DNA of 51,027 nucleotides from an uncultured Oxalobacteraceae bacterium (GCA_946480015.1 CAMLIL010000037.1:1-51027), one strand, 5' to 3'. Shown: positions 20,580 to 28,212, counted from the stretch's first letter. Notes: generated from the letters alone by a model not told the origin. Translations and numbers: made by a program.

Positions 20580-21809
20580 ATGCACCGCCGCGAATTCCTG
20601 GCCAGCGCCAGCCTGCTGCTGCCGATCGGGCCTGGCGCCTGGGCCGCCACCGCCGACAGTCCCACCCGCCAGAAGCTGATCGTGATCATGCTGCGCGGCG
20701 CCGTCGACGGCATGAACGTGGTGGCGCCGGTGGGCGACGCCAACTACCTGTTGCTGCGGCCCACCATCGGTCTGTCGGCGCCGGGTAGCGAAGGCGGGGC
20801 GCTCGGCCTCGACGGCTATTTCGCCCTGCATCCCGCGCTGGCCCCGCTGATGCCGTTGTGGCAACAGAAGAAGCTGGCCTTCGTGCATGCCAGCGGCTCG
20901 CCCGATCCGACCCGCTCGCACTTCGACGCCCAGGACTACATGGAATCGGCCACGCCGGGCGTGAAAAACACGCCGGACGGCTGGCTTAACCGTCTGGTGG
21001 GCGCCTTGCCCGGCGCCGGCTCGCCCAGCCGCGCGCTGAGCATCGGGCCGGTCATGCCGCGCATCCTGTCCGGCACCGCGGCAGCGATGAACCTGCCCAA
21101 CGGCGCCGCGGCCACCCGCGCCGACCTGCTCGACCGGCCGGCCATCGGCGCCGCTTTCGACCAGCTGTACGCCAATCACGAGCGCTTCGGGCGCACCTAC
21201 CAGGACGGGCGCAGCGCCCACAAGGAAGTCATGGCGGCGTCGATGAACAATGCGATGGGGGAAATGCAGGCGGCCGACAACGGCGCGCCGCTGCCGAACG
21301 GGTTCCCGGACGACGCGGCGCGGCTGGCCCAATTGATGCGCAACAACCAGAACATCCAGGTCGCCTTCGTCGCGCTGGGCGGCTGGGACACCCACGCCAA
21401 CCAGGGCGCCGGCAGTGGCCAGCTGGCCAACCGGCTGGCGCCGCTGGGCCTGGGCCTGGCCACCCTGGCCCAGCGCCTGGGGCCGATGTTCGACGACACC
21501 ACCGTCATCGTCATGTCGGAATTCGGCCGCACCGCGCGCGAGAACGGCAACGGCGGCACCGACCACGGCCACGGCAACGCCATGTGGCTGCTGGGCGGGC
21601 AGGTGGCCGGGGGCAAGGTCTACGGCGACTGGCAGGGGGTAGGCGATGCCGCGCTCAACGAAGGGCGCGATCTGCCCGTGACGACCGATTTCCGCGCCGT
21701 GCTGGCGCAGGTGGCCGAGCGCCATTTGCGCCTGCCGGACCGCGCCCTGGCCCGGCTGTTCCCGGCCATGCCCAAACGTTCCGCCAGTTTCCAACTATTG
21801 CGTGTGTAG
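20580..21809 (+). CDS. DUF1501-family Tat-exported protein
   Basis: A 409-residue protein beginning MHRREFLASASLLLP, an RR-containing Tat-type signal. The fold is the alkaline-phosphatase/sulfatase-like DUF1501: LIVIMLRGAVDGMNVVAP near the start, FVHASGSPDPTRSHFDAQDY, VAFVALGGWDTHANQGAG, and TVIVMSEFGRTARENGNGG followed by DHGHGNAMWLLGG, which carry the conserved Asp/His residues expected to bind metal. The family has no established substrate. AGGAG before the ATG and the 10-nt gap to DUF1800 show co-translation. A strong terminator lies about 115 bp downstream. Confidence 0.93.
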   Translation: MHRREFLASASLLLPIGPGAWAATADSPTRQKLIVIMLRGAVDGMNVVAPVGDANYLLLRPTIGLSAPGSEGGALGLDGYFALHPALAPLMPLWQQKKLAFVHASGSPDPTRSHFDAQDYMESATPGVKNTPDGWLNRLVGALPGAGSPSRALSIGPVMPRILSGTAAAMNLPNGAAATRADLLDRPAIGAAFDQLYANHERFGRTYQDGRSAHKEVMAASMNNAMGEMQAADNGAPLPNGFPDDAARLAQLMRNNQNIQVAFVALGGWDTHANQGAGSGQLANRLAPLGLGLATLAQRLGPMFDDTTVIVMSEFGRTARENGNGGTDHGHGNAMWLLGGQVAGGKVYGDWQGVGDAALNEGRDLPVTTDFRAVLAQVAERHLRLPDRALARLFPAMPKRSASFQLLRV

Positions 21810-21826
21810 AAGCAACGATTCCTCTA

Positions 21827-21957
21827 TGCTATAAATATAGTAGTTCTACTCTATTGCAGTGCAACATAAATGCAGGTATATTAGGAACTGTCTCCTCCAA
21901 TTCTTCTCCGAAGATTGGATTGCCGCCCGCACCGCATGGTCGCGGGCGTTTTTTTTT
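21827..21957 (+). ncRNA. Candidate small RNA with CUCCUCC motif and intrinsic terminator
   Basis: After the DUF1501 stop there is an AT-rich stretch with an extended -10 (TGCTATAAA at 21827-21835), several short hairpins (for example TTGCA-G-TGCAA near 21854), an anti-Shine-Dalgarno-like CTCCTCC at 21892-21898, and the terminator at 21924-21957. A transcript of about 115 nt starting near 21842 would fit a trans-acting sRNA. Equally, it could simply be the 3' UTR of the DUF1800-DUF1501 mRNA or a UTR-derived RNA. Confidence 0.35.
21924..21957 (+). terminator. Rho-independent terminator
   Basis: Stem CGCCCGC / GCGGGCG, extended inward by ACC/GGT around GCAT, followed by nine T. It ends the DUF1800-DUF1501 transcript and/or the candidate sRNA. 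Confidence 0.9.
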
Positions 21958-21983
21958 GCCTGTTTGGCCATGCAGCAAATTTG

Positions 21984-22013
21984 CCGTCGTCCCGCCGTTC
22001 GCGAGGACGACCT
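21984..22013. repeat. REP-like palindrome, copy D
   Basis: GTCGTCC...CGCGAGGACGAC directly at the 3' end of the histidine-kinase gene, between it and the convergent DUF1501 terminator. Same core as copies A-C. Confidence 0.6.
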
Positions 22014-23437
22014 TAGCTGCGTTCGGGCAGGGAGAGGGTAAACGTGCTTCCCTTGCCGAGATCGCTCTGCAGCGACAGCTGGCCGCCCAGCAGGGTGGCC
22101 AGGTTCTGGCACAGATACAAGCCCAGGCCGGCACCTTCGACGTGGCGGGTGGAGGTCGAATCGAGCTGGGAGAACGCCTGGAACAGCTTGGTCTGATCCT
22201 CGACCCGGATCCCGGCGCCGCTGTCGGTCACGCTAAATTCCGTCATCAACTGGCCGTCTTCGATGCGTTGCGCCAGCGCCACCCGCACGGTGCCCTGTTC
22301 GGTGAACTTGATGGCATTGTTGACCAGGTTGATGATGATCTGGGTCAGGGCGCGCCGGTCCGAGTCGATCACGATCGGCTCGGGCGGCAGGTCGAGCGTC
22401 AGCGCCAGGCCTTTTTGCACGGCCAGCGTGCGCAAGGTGTCGGCGGTCTGCACCAGCAGGTCCTGGCACTGCACCCGTTCCAGCGCCAGCGTGACCTTGC
22501 CCGCTTCAATCTTGGCCACATCCAGAATGTCATTAATCAGCGACAGCAAATGGCGCGCGCTGGAGCGGATCGTGGTCAGTTGCTTGTCCTGATCCGGCGT
22601 GAGCGGGCCGGGCAGCTTCATCAGCAGGGCGCCGGTAAAGCCGATGATGGCGTTGAGCGGTGTGCGCAGCTCATGCGACATGTTGGCAATAAACGCCGAC
22701 TTCATCCGGCTGGACTCGGCCAGCTCGTCATTTTTGCGCGCAATCTCGGCGTTGTTGTTTTCCAGCTCGGCGGCGTGGTGCGCCAGCCGCATATTCAGTT
22801 CGATCACCTGGCGCTCGCGCGCCTGCAGCTCGCTGTTGACCTGCACCGCCTGCTCGTAGGTCGAGATCAGCAGATCGAGGATCTGCTGGCGGCCGGCATT
22901 GATGAAATGTTTCTGTTCGCCCAAGTAGAGTGAAATGCCTTCGCCGTTGTCGTCGTTCTGGCGCAGGCGCTGATTGACCAGCATGTGGCTGATGCGGCTG
23001 AGCAGATAGTCTTCCGAGTACGGTTTGCGGATGAAATTATCGGCGCCGCACTCGATGCCGCGGATGATGTCCTTGGCGTCGTTGAGGGCCGTCACCAGGA
23101 TCACGGGAATGTCCGCCAGCGCGGCATCGGCCTTGATCGCGCGGCACAGCTCGTAGCCGTTCATTTCCGGCATGATAATGTCCGACAGCACCAGTTGAGG
23201 GCGCTGATCGCGGATCGCGGCCAGCGCCAGCTTGCCGTTGGCCGCCACACGGACCCGGTAGGCCCGCGACTGCATCAGACGGCGCAGACGCTCGGCCTGG
23301 GTGGGACTATCCTCGACGATCAGGACTTCAAAATCGGCTGGCTGTATCTCGTAGCTGGCGTCCACACGCGTCTCCTTGCTGCTCTGTTCGATGACGTGCT
23401 CCTTGGTTGCGCGCCGATCCACGGCCGCGGTCGGCAT
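22013..23437 (-). CDS. Response regulator-histidine kinase hybrid (receiver first)
   Basis: About 474 residues. An N-terminal CheY-like receiver (VLIVEDSPTQAERLRRLM; phospho-acceptor Asp in LVLSDIIMPEMNGYEL; Lys in DNFIRKPYSEDYL) is followed by a coiled-coil linker and a HisKA domain with the H-box IANMSHELRTPLNAIIGF. The ATPase domain has N box IIINLVNNAIKFTEQG, G1 VTDSGAGI and G2 GAGLGLYLC. There is no transmembrane segment, so it is cytoplasmic and presumably takes its signal via the receiver. The start is set at 23437 because the longer frame (from 23506) would run into the upstream dioxygenase gene, which ends at 23472; no strong ribosome site is seen for either. Confidence 0.92.
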   Translation of the reverse strand: MPTAAVDRRATKEHVIEQSSKETRVDASYEIQPADFEVLIVEDSPTQAERLRRLMQSRAYRVRVAANGKLALAAIRDQRPQLVLSDIIMPEMNGYELCRAIKADAALADIPVILVTALNDAKDIIRGIECGADNFIRKPYSEDYLLSRISHMLVNQRLRQNDDNGEGISLYLGEQKHFINAGRQQILDLLISTYEQAVQVNSELQARERQVIELNMRLAHHAAELENNNAEIARKNDELAESSRMKSAFIANMSHELRTPLNAIIGFTGALLMKLPGPLTPDQDKQLTTIRSSARHLLSLINDILDVAKIEAGKVTLALERVQCQDLLVQTADTLRTLAVQKGLALTLDLPPEPIVIDSDRRALTQIIINLVNNAIKFTEQGTVRVALAQRIEDGQLMTEFSVTDSGAGIRVEDQTKLFQAFSQLDSTSTRHVEGAGLGLYLCQNLATLLGGQLSLQSDLGKGSTFTLSLPERS

Positions 23438-23471
23438 CACTATATCGGATTTGCCACGCAAAAAGGCGCTT

Positions 23472-24233
23472 TCAAGAGTGCATGAGGGACGCCGTTGCGC
23501 CGCCATCGCCCTGAAATCCCTCCGCGCGCCAGGTCAGCACCAGCGTGTCGCGGTGGCCGCTGTCGCCATCGGGCTGGATCGGCGTCGATTCGTGAATCAC
23601 CCTGGCATCGTCGAGCAGCAGCATGGTCCACGGTTCGGTCATGGTAAAGCGCTGGCCGGCGGGGCCGTCGGCCTGAAACACCCGCGTCTCGCCCCCCTTG
23701 ATGTGCGCGCGCCCGACCAGCAGCACGGCCACGAAATCGACGCCGTCGCGGTGCGCGCCTTCCGGCGTGGGGCGGCCGATGCCCTCCAGCGTATCGATGC
23801 GGAACTGATGGGCTTCCACGTACCAGGCCGGCGCGGCGCGCACCTGGGTGCACAATTGCCCCAGCGCGCCCAGCAGATGCTGCCAGCACGGCTGCGCCAC
23901 GGTGGCCGGGTCGACTGGCTCGAACAGGCGGTGCATGCCGCCGTGCAAAGCGTTGTATTCGATCGGTTGCCAGTGCGCACGGTGGGCCGTCTGGGTCAGT
24001 GCGGCGGGGGTCTGCACGAAGCAGGAATGGCGCCGGTGCCGGTATTTGCCGCCATCTTTCAGATAATTATCGGGCGCCAGCCGGTCCCAGCTTGGAACAA
24101 GGGCGTTCAGTTCGTCCAGGCTGCAGCCGCACAAGGCGGCCACGTCGGACGGCCTGACCAGGGCATAGCCGACGCCGCGCATGGCCTCGACAATGTGCGC
24201 CAGATCGGTGAAAGGTGGAGCGTATGTTGTCAT
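23472..24233 (-). CDS. 2OG-Fe(II) dioxygenase-family protein (PF10014-like)
   Basis: A 253-residue protein with the fold markers of the 2OG-Fe dioxygenase family that includes Bacillus L-isoleucine-4-hydroxylase. The metal site reads EGAHRDGVDF (His-x-Asp), the distal His is in RVIHESTPI, and the 2-oxoglutarate-binding Arg is probably in GHRDTLVLTWRAEG. The N-terminal DGGKYRHRRHSCF is also typical. Family members hydroxylate free amino acids; which one is used here is unknown. It is directly upstream (34 bp) of the receiver-kinase gene on the same strand and may be in its operon. It is divergent from the HD-GYP regulator across a 133-bp gap. Confidence 0.85.
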   Translation of the reverse strand: MTTYAPPFTDLAHIVEAMRGVGYALVRPSDVAALCGCSLDELNALVPSWDRLAPDNYLKDGGKYRHRRHSCFVQTPAALTQTAHRAHWQPIEYNALHGGMHRLFEPVDPATVAQPCWQHLLGALGQLCTQVRAAPAWYVEAHQFRIDTLEGIGRPTPEGAHRDGVDFVAVLLVGRAHIKGGETRVFQADGPAGQRFTMTEPWTMLLLDDARVIHESTPIQPDGDSGHRDTLVLTWRAEGFQGDGGATASLMHS

Positions 24234-24366
24234 TGCGATAGCGTAGCACCTTTCGCATTTCCCGGTGGAGCTAGCCCTGGATCAAAGTTGGGCGAAATGT
24301 TTAGGAGACATGCCACCGGGCCAAGGGTAAAATTGTTGCCGGTAGGAATATTTGGTAAGGAAAAGC

Positions 24367-25464
24367 ATGAGCACTGACTTCAAGGCAACCATCTTGATTG
24401 CCGACGGCTCGTCGGACCATCTGGTCCTGCTGGAAAGCCTGCTGCAGGAGCGGCATCACGTCAAGGTGGCGCGCAATGGCGGCGACGCGCTGCGCATCGC
24501 CGGCCAGGCCCCGCGTCCCGACCTGATCCTGCTGGACGCGCATTTGCCGCAAGGCGATGACTTCACCGTCATCCGTGAATTGAAAAGCAATTTCCTGACA
24601 ACCGACATTCCCGTCATCTTCCTGGTGGGCGAGGATGCCCGCGAGGACCAGCGCCGCGCCGTGCGCGAAGGCGGCGCCGACGTGATCGGCAAGCCGTTCG
24701 CCGCCGAGCTGGTCGAGCGCCGCATCGACACCCAGCTTCAGCTCAGCCGGGCGCACGCCATGCTCAAGGACCAGCACAGCCATTTCGAGCACCTGGTGGC
24801 CGAGCGCACCCGCATGGTGGCGCACATGCAGGATGCCACCGTGATGGCCATGGCCTCGCTGGCCGAATCGCGCGATCCGGCTGTGGGCAATCACCTGCGC
24901 CGCACCCAGCACTACGTGGCGGCGCTGGCGCGCGAACTGCGCTTTCACTCCCGCTACACCGCCGAGCTGACCGATGAGAATATCGCCTGGCTGTACAAGG
25001 CGGCCCCGCTGCACGACATCGGCAAGGCCGCCGTTCCCGATGCCATCCTGCTCAAGCCCGGCAAGCTGACGCACGAGGAATTCGAACTCATGAAGAGGCA
25101 CACGGTGTACGGGCGCGATGCCATTGCCGATGTGGAAAAGACGCTCGGCCATAGCAATCAGTTCACCCGCTACGCCGGCGAAATTGCCTATTCACACCAG
25201 GAAAAATGGGATGGTTCGGGATATCCGCTAGGCCTGTCGGGCCATGCGATTCCCTTGTCGGCGCGGCTGATGGCGGTGGCCGACGTGTACGACGCGCTGA
25301 TTTCGGCCCGCCCTTATCGTCCGGCCTTCACCCATGAAACCGCCGTCGAGCTGATCCGCCAGGGCAGGGGCGAGCATTTCGACCCCGACGTGGTGGACGC
25401 GATGCTCGTTATTGAGGAGAAGTTCCGCGAGATTGCGTCGCGCTTTGGCGGCGCAGGCGGCTGA
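24367..25464 (+). CDS. Response regulator with HD-GYP output domain
   Basis: A 365-residue two-domain protein. The receiver (about 8-125) has its acceptor Asp in DLILLDAHLPQGDDF and the conserved Lys in GADVIGKPF. The HD-GYP domain has HDIGK at 216-220 and the GYP triad at 285-287 within EKWDGSGYPLGLSG, then ARLMAVADVYDAL. HD-GYP proteins hydrolyse c-di-GMP, so phosphorylation probably lowers c-di-GMP. The start at 24367 has TAAGGA 7 nt upstream and is preferred over the frame start at 24352. The neighbouring receiver-kinase is a possible partner. The last 56 bp overlap the convergent PEP-CTERM gene. Confidence 0.94.
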   Translation: MSTDFKATILIADGSSDHLVLLESLLQERHHVKVARNGGDALRIAGQAPRPDLILLDAHLPQGDDFTVIRELKSNFLTTDIPVIFLVGEDAREDQRRAVREGGADVIGKPFAAELVERRIDTQLQLSRAHAMLKDQHSHFEHLVAERTRMVAHMQDATVMAMASLAESRDPAVGNHLRRTQHYVAALARELRFHSRYTAELTDENIAWLYKAAPLHDIGKAAVPDAILLKPGKLTHEEFELMKRHTVYGRDAIADVEKTLGHSNQFTRYAGEIAYSHQEKWDGSGYPLGLSGHAIPLSARLMAVADVYDALISARPYRPAFTHETAVELIRQGRGEHFDPDVVDAMLVIEEKFREIASRFGGAGG

Positions 25465-26035
25465 CAACTATGCCGGCCAGCGCCATGCCCAGCAGCGCCA
25501 CCGATGCCGGCTCAGGCACCGCGCCAGCACTGCGGCTTTGCAGATTATCCAGGACGAAGGCCTGATTGCCGCCGCCGGCGTTGATGTGGATCGAATCGAA
25601 CAGGCTGCCGGTAAATCCGACGAACTGGCTGTTTGTCGACGTGCCCACGGTAGCGGTTTCAACCAGCATGGTGCCCAGGTAGGCCTCGAAGGTCGACGTC
25701 CCCGGATTGGAAATGAAACCGAAAGCAATGTCGGTAAGGGCGCTGGAAAAGCTGATCGTGCTCTGCGCCTCGCAGCACGGGAAAAAGTTGGAGATACCAC
25801 TGCCGGTGATGGCGCCGACGCCGTTGTCGTCGTCGGTAACGCGCATGCCCGCGCTGAAGTTTATTCCGGCAAACTGATTCCCGGCAAATGATTGATTGCC
25901 GACGTTGCCAGTGAAGGTTTCAGTCGTGAAGATTCCGGTCAGGCCCGTGGTGTTATTCAGGACGGTTGCCTGCGAGCTGGGCGACATTGCACTCAGCAGC
26001 AATGCGGTAATGGCGGCAAACGATTTGACGGACAT
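25409..26035 (-). CDS. PEP-CTERM sorting-domain protein
   Basis: A 208-residue exported protein with a signal peptide (about 1-23, ending SSQA) and a C-terminal sorting signal VPEPASVALLGMALAGIVVS followed by RLRR: the Pro-Glu-Pro motif, hydrophobic helix and arginine cluster recognised by exosortase. The mature part is Thr/Gly/Asn-rich and resembles other small surface PEP-CTERM proteins. Such proteins are linked to exopolysaccharide-rich biofilm or floc matrices. The gene has a near-consensus sigma-54 promoter. Unusually, 14 residues follow the arginines, and the 3' end overlaps the convergent HD-GYP gene by 56 bp. Exosortase is not in the window. Confidence 0.9.
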   Translation of the reverse strand: MSVKSFAAITALLLSAMSPSSQATVLNNTTGLTGIFTTETFTGNVGNQSFAGNQFAGINFSAGMRVTDDDNGVGAITGSGISNFFPCCEAQSTISFSSALTDIAFGFISNPGTSTFEAYLGTMLVETATVGTSTNSQFVGFTGSLFDSIHINAGGGNQAFVLDNLQSRSAGAVPEPASVALLGMALAGIVVSRLRRQSATQSRGTSPQ

Positions 26036-26360
26036 GGCGCTCTCTCATCGGAGTGAAGTAAATACTCCATCTTAAGCAAATGGTGTGCCACGGAAATGCC
26101 GCTTTATGCAAATCAAGACCTTAATCAAACTCGGTGTTCCTTTTAAGACTGAAGTGTAAGGTTTTTCGACATTTCTCACGGCCTCAACTGGGCAAATCAT
26201 TCTCCTAGAAATCTGTTTTTGATATTTTTCTTGGGAACTCGCCTTTGACAGGGATCGTCGTCCACCAGGAATGCAGAGCTATCCAATTGAGCTTAGCCAA
26301 GGCGACGGATCTAGCTAAAAGCAATAATTATTTCCCAAATGCAATCAATCGGAGGCAAGA
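26036..26360. other. Divergent gap between PEP-CTERM gene and hcp
   Basis: 325 bp, noticeably AT-richer than the surroundings. It holds the sigma-54 promoter for the PEP-CTERM gene (26075-26090) and, on the other strand, a strong ribosome binding site for hcp (GGAGG at 26351-26355). A small frame at 26245-26463 has no ribosome site and overlaps hcp in another frame. No transposase, integrase or tRNA remnant is visible. Confidence 0.6.
26075..26090 (-). promoter_or_regulatory. Sigma-54 promoter of the PEP-CTERM gene
   Basis: On the minus strand TGGCAC-ACCAT-TTGCT, an essentially perfect match to the -24/-12 consensus (TGGCAC-N5-TTGC) with correct GG-N10-GC spacing. Transcription would start near 26064, leaving a leader of about 29 nt before the ATG at 26035. 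PEP-CTERM genes of several bacteria are known to depend on RpoN with the PrsK/PrsR two-component system. Confidence 0.8.
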
Positions 26361-26852
26361 ATGGCTATCGATGTCTATCTGCAAATCGAAGGAATCAAGG
26401 GAGAATCCGCAGATAACGATCACCCGGGATGGATTGAACTCACGTCCGCTCAATGGGGTGTAACGCAACCAAAGAGCGCTACCGCATCAACGGGCGGTGG
26501 TCACACGGCGGAACGGTGCGAACACAAGACTCTAGCAATTAGCAAGCTCGCTGACCTATGTTCGCCGGTCCTGATGCAGCATTGTTCGTCGGGGAAGACG
26601 CTCCGAAAAGCCACTTTGGAATTCATGCGTGCCGATGGCAACGGCTGCCCCGTAAAGTACTACGTCATAGAATTAGAAAACGTCCTCATCAGCCACATGG
26701 ATCAGGTTGTCCACGAAGGTAGTGGCATCCATGATTCCATTGGCTTACGGTTTTCCAAAGTGAAGTGGAAATACACTCAGCAAAAGATTGCTGGGGGGTG
26801 TAGTGGCAACACCACCGGCGGCTGGTGCCTCGCTAGTAACCGCATAGCGTAG
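26361..26852 (+). CDS. hcp: Hcp-family type VI secretion tube protein
   Basis: A 163-residue Hcp. The family start MAIDVYLQIEGIKGESAD is followed by GWIELTSAQWGVTQP, the conserved GGGHTAERCEHKTLAISKL, and ATLEFMRADGNGCPVKYYVI. Hcp hexamers stack into the inner tube of the type VI secretion system and can chaperone small effectors in their lumen. GGAGG precedes the ATG. No other structural T6SS gene occurs in the window, so this is an orphan hcp; the next gene, 8 nt downstream, encodes a peptidoglycan-peptidase-like effector. Base composition is clearly more AT-rich than in neighbouring genes, suggesting acquisition. Cysteine and aspartate/asparagine codon choices also differ from the surrounding GC-rich usage. 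Confidence 0.93.
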   Translation: MAIDVYLQIEGIKGESADNDHPGWIELTSAQWGVTQPKSATASTGGGHTAERCEHKTLAISKLADLCSPVLMQHCSSGKTLRKATLEFMRADGNGCPVKYYVIELENVLISHMDQVVHEGSGIHDSIGLRFSKVKWKYTQQKIAGGCSGNTTGGWCLASNRIA

Positions 26853-26860
26853 GAGCCGTC

Positions 26861-27322
26861 ATGCTTGAGGTTCAACCAAAAGACTCGCGTGGAATGTTCA
26901 TGCTGCCCCAATCCCCGCAGGACGCAGGCTACTACGTGTACGGAACGCCAGACCATGGCCGTGCTCAGTATGCAGACGCCCGCATGATGTCCCTGATCTT
27001 CGCTGTTGAAAGGGAATGGCAGGCGACTGACCGGCGTAGATTTGGTATAGGAAACATCTGTCAAGCAGAGGGCGTACCCTTTGGGCATGATTCACACAAA
27101 AACGGGCTGCAAGTTGATGTTAGGCCCCTTCGGACAGATGCTAGAGAGGACGTATGTTTCTATACGTATCCTCAGTATGACCGAGCGGCCACCGAGAAAC
27201 TCATTGAAATCTGGCGTCGATGCTTCCCCGGCCAGCTAACCATTTTCTTCAACGATAATCGCATCCCTGGGGTTCGTCCGCTGGCAACTCATGACAACCA
27301 CTTCCACGTTCAGTTCAGGTAA
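26861..27322 (+). CDS. Probable T6SS effector: LAS/MepA-like murein peptidase
   Basis: A 153-residue protein without signal peptide. Its zinc site follows the LAS peptidase pattern (MepA M74 / M15 carboxypeptidases): GHDSHKNGLQVDVRP with His79-x6-Asp86, the same spacing as in E. coli MepA, and THDNHFHVQF near the C terminus with His147-x-His149. Such enzymes cleave peptide cross-links of peptidoglycan. Lack of an export signal plus position 8 nt after hcp and just before an exported small protein point to delivery into the periplasm of rival cells by the T6SS. The catalytic family is well supported; the effector role is inferred from context. AT-rich composition matches hcp. Confidence 0.78.
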   Translation: MLEVQPKDSRGMFMLPQSPQDAGYYVYGTPDHGRAQYADARMMSLIFAVEREWQATDRRRFGIGNICQAEGVPFGHDSHKNGLQVDVRPLRTDAREDVCFYTYPQYDRAATEKLIEIWRRCFPGQLTIFFNDNRIPGVRPLATHDNHFHVQFR

Positions 27323-27338
27323 CAGAAAGCGCCATCCC

Positions 27339-27719
27339 ATGAAAAAAATCCTGCTGCTGTTGGCTTCAATTTCCCTTTTGTCACCGGCCTATGCCAGTAA
27401 GACCATCGTATGGGATGGAACGTACGCTCCACTCAAGGCCAGCTACATGCTGTATTCGGGCGACCTCGGCGAGAAAGGACCAGCAAAGCCGACCGACACG
27501 AAATTATCGGTGATGGTTGAGGGGCAGCTTGCCCAAGAAATGTTTAACGCGCTCGGTGCAGACCAGAAAGATGCCTGTGCTGCGTCAGAGACAGTTCGGT
27601 TCAGGCAACGGGGAGATGTGTCCTGCACCTTCGACAAGGAAAGCAAAACGTTCCCCTATACGTGCTACATCGGCCTAAACCTCAAGAACGGCAAGAGCAT
27701 TCCAGGGGCAATCTGCTAG
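27339..27719 (+). CDS. Small exported protein, probable immunity partner
   Basis: A 126-residue protein with a clear signal peptide (MKKILLLLASISLLSPAYAS) and a short mature domain (about 107 residues) with four cysteines, two of them near the C terminus (SCTF and YTCYIG, plus terminal Cys). I do not recognise a named family. Its position 16 nt behind the peptidase gene, its size and its periplasmic destination are exactly those of an immunity protein that would protect against the peptidase. The start at 27339 puts the signal at the N terminus; the longer frame from 27291 overlaps the peptidase gene. A terminator follows the stop. Confidence 0.7.
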   Translation: MKKILLLLASISLLSPAYASKTIVWDGTYAPLKASYMLYSGDLGEKGPAKPTDTKLSVMVEGQLAQEMFNALGADQKDACAASETVRFRQRGDVSCTFDKESKTFPYTCYIGLNLKNGKSIPGAIC

Positions 27720-27727
27720 TGAAGCGA

Positions 27728-27749
27728 GGGGCAGCCAGGCTGCCCTTTT
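27728..27749 (+). terminator. Terminator closing the hcp-peptidase-immunity cassette
   Basis: Stem GGGCAGC / GCTGCCC with a 3-nt loop and TTTT, starting 9 nt after the immunity-gene stop. Confidence 0.75.
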
Positions 27750-27858
27750 ACATCTGCTCAACCACCCAACTTGCCGATCTGGAAAACAGTATGAATCGTT
27801 TATTTTGTCAAGTCTCTTGCTGCTCCAAATCTTTCTTCGGGAGCGGCCTAACAGAGTT

Positions 27859-28146
27859 CTACATCGACTGCCACAAGCGCGACTGCGCCAGCCCGAGCTC
27901 GCGCGCCACCTGCGCCAGCGCCGTGCCATGCGAGAAGGCCCTGAACTCTGGATCGAGATCATGCAGCGCGTGGCCGATCTTGTTGATCGCGCGTGCTGAA
28001 CACCGACCGCTGCTGGCCGGGATCGAAGTCATCGACAATCCGGGCGGCACACGCGCGCGCAGCGCGGCCACTTCGGCGGGGCTCTTGAATCCCTTCAGGA
28101 CGACATAGCCGTCCCGGAGATAGCGCTCGCGAAGGAAATCGGGCAT
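27859..28146 (-). pseudogene. Phytanoyl-CoA dioxygenase (PhyH)-family remnant
   Basis: The N-terminal fragment reads MPDFLRERYLRDGYVVLKGF with SPAEVAALRARV, a PhyH-type start, then makes no sense for about 22 residues and becomes PhyH-like again (KIGHALHDLDPEFRAFSHGT, AQVARELGLAQSRLWQSM). In the overlapping frame the missing piece appears (ARIVDDFDPGQQRSVFSTRD), so two compensating frameshifts lie near 28060 and 27990. Translation then stops right after QSM, where functional relatives continue for roughly 150-200 residues with the catalytic core. The gene is therefore both frameshifted and 3'-truncated. The break point lies at the edge of the AT-rich hcp cassette. Confidence 0.82.
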
Positions 28147-28151
28147 GGGAA

Positions 28152-28194
28152 CTCCGCATGAGTATCGAGAAAAGTAACGATACTGTAAGCGGAG
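28152..28194. promoter_or_regulatory. Nested palindrome between the chemoreceptor and the PhyH remnant
   Basis: Outer arms CTCCGC (28152-28157) and GCGGAG (28189-28194) enclose inner arms GTATCG (28162-28167) and CGATAC (28178-28183). It lies 6 nt upstream of the PhyH-remnant start codon and 19 bp after the chemoreceptor stop. There is no T-tract on the minus strand, so it looks more like an operator or leader structure than a terminator. Confidence 0.4.
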
Positions 28195-28212
28195 ACACGT
28201 ACGGGTCCGGCC

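Noticed and set aside
26245..26463. 72-codon frame ahead of and overlapping hcp
   Set aside because: No ribosome site; it runs into hcp in another frame, and hcp has a strong GGAGG and clear homology.
27662..28108. 148-codon plus-strand frame over the immunity gene end and the PhyH remnant
   Set aside because: It crosses a terminator and reads antisense to the PhyH remnant; no motif.
26036..28200. Insertion sequence or integrase-mediated island around the hcp cassette
   Set aside because: The base composition shift suggests transfer, but no transposase, integrase, tRNA target or flanking direct repeat was seen.
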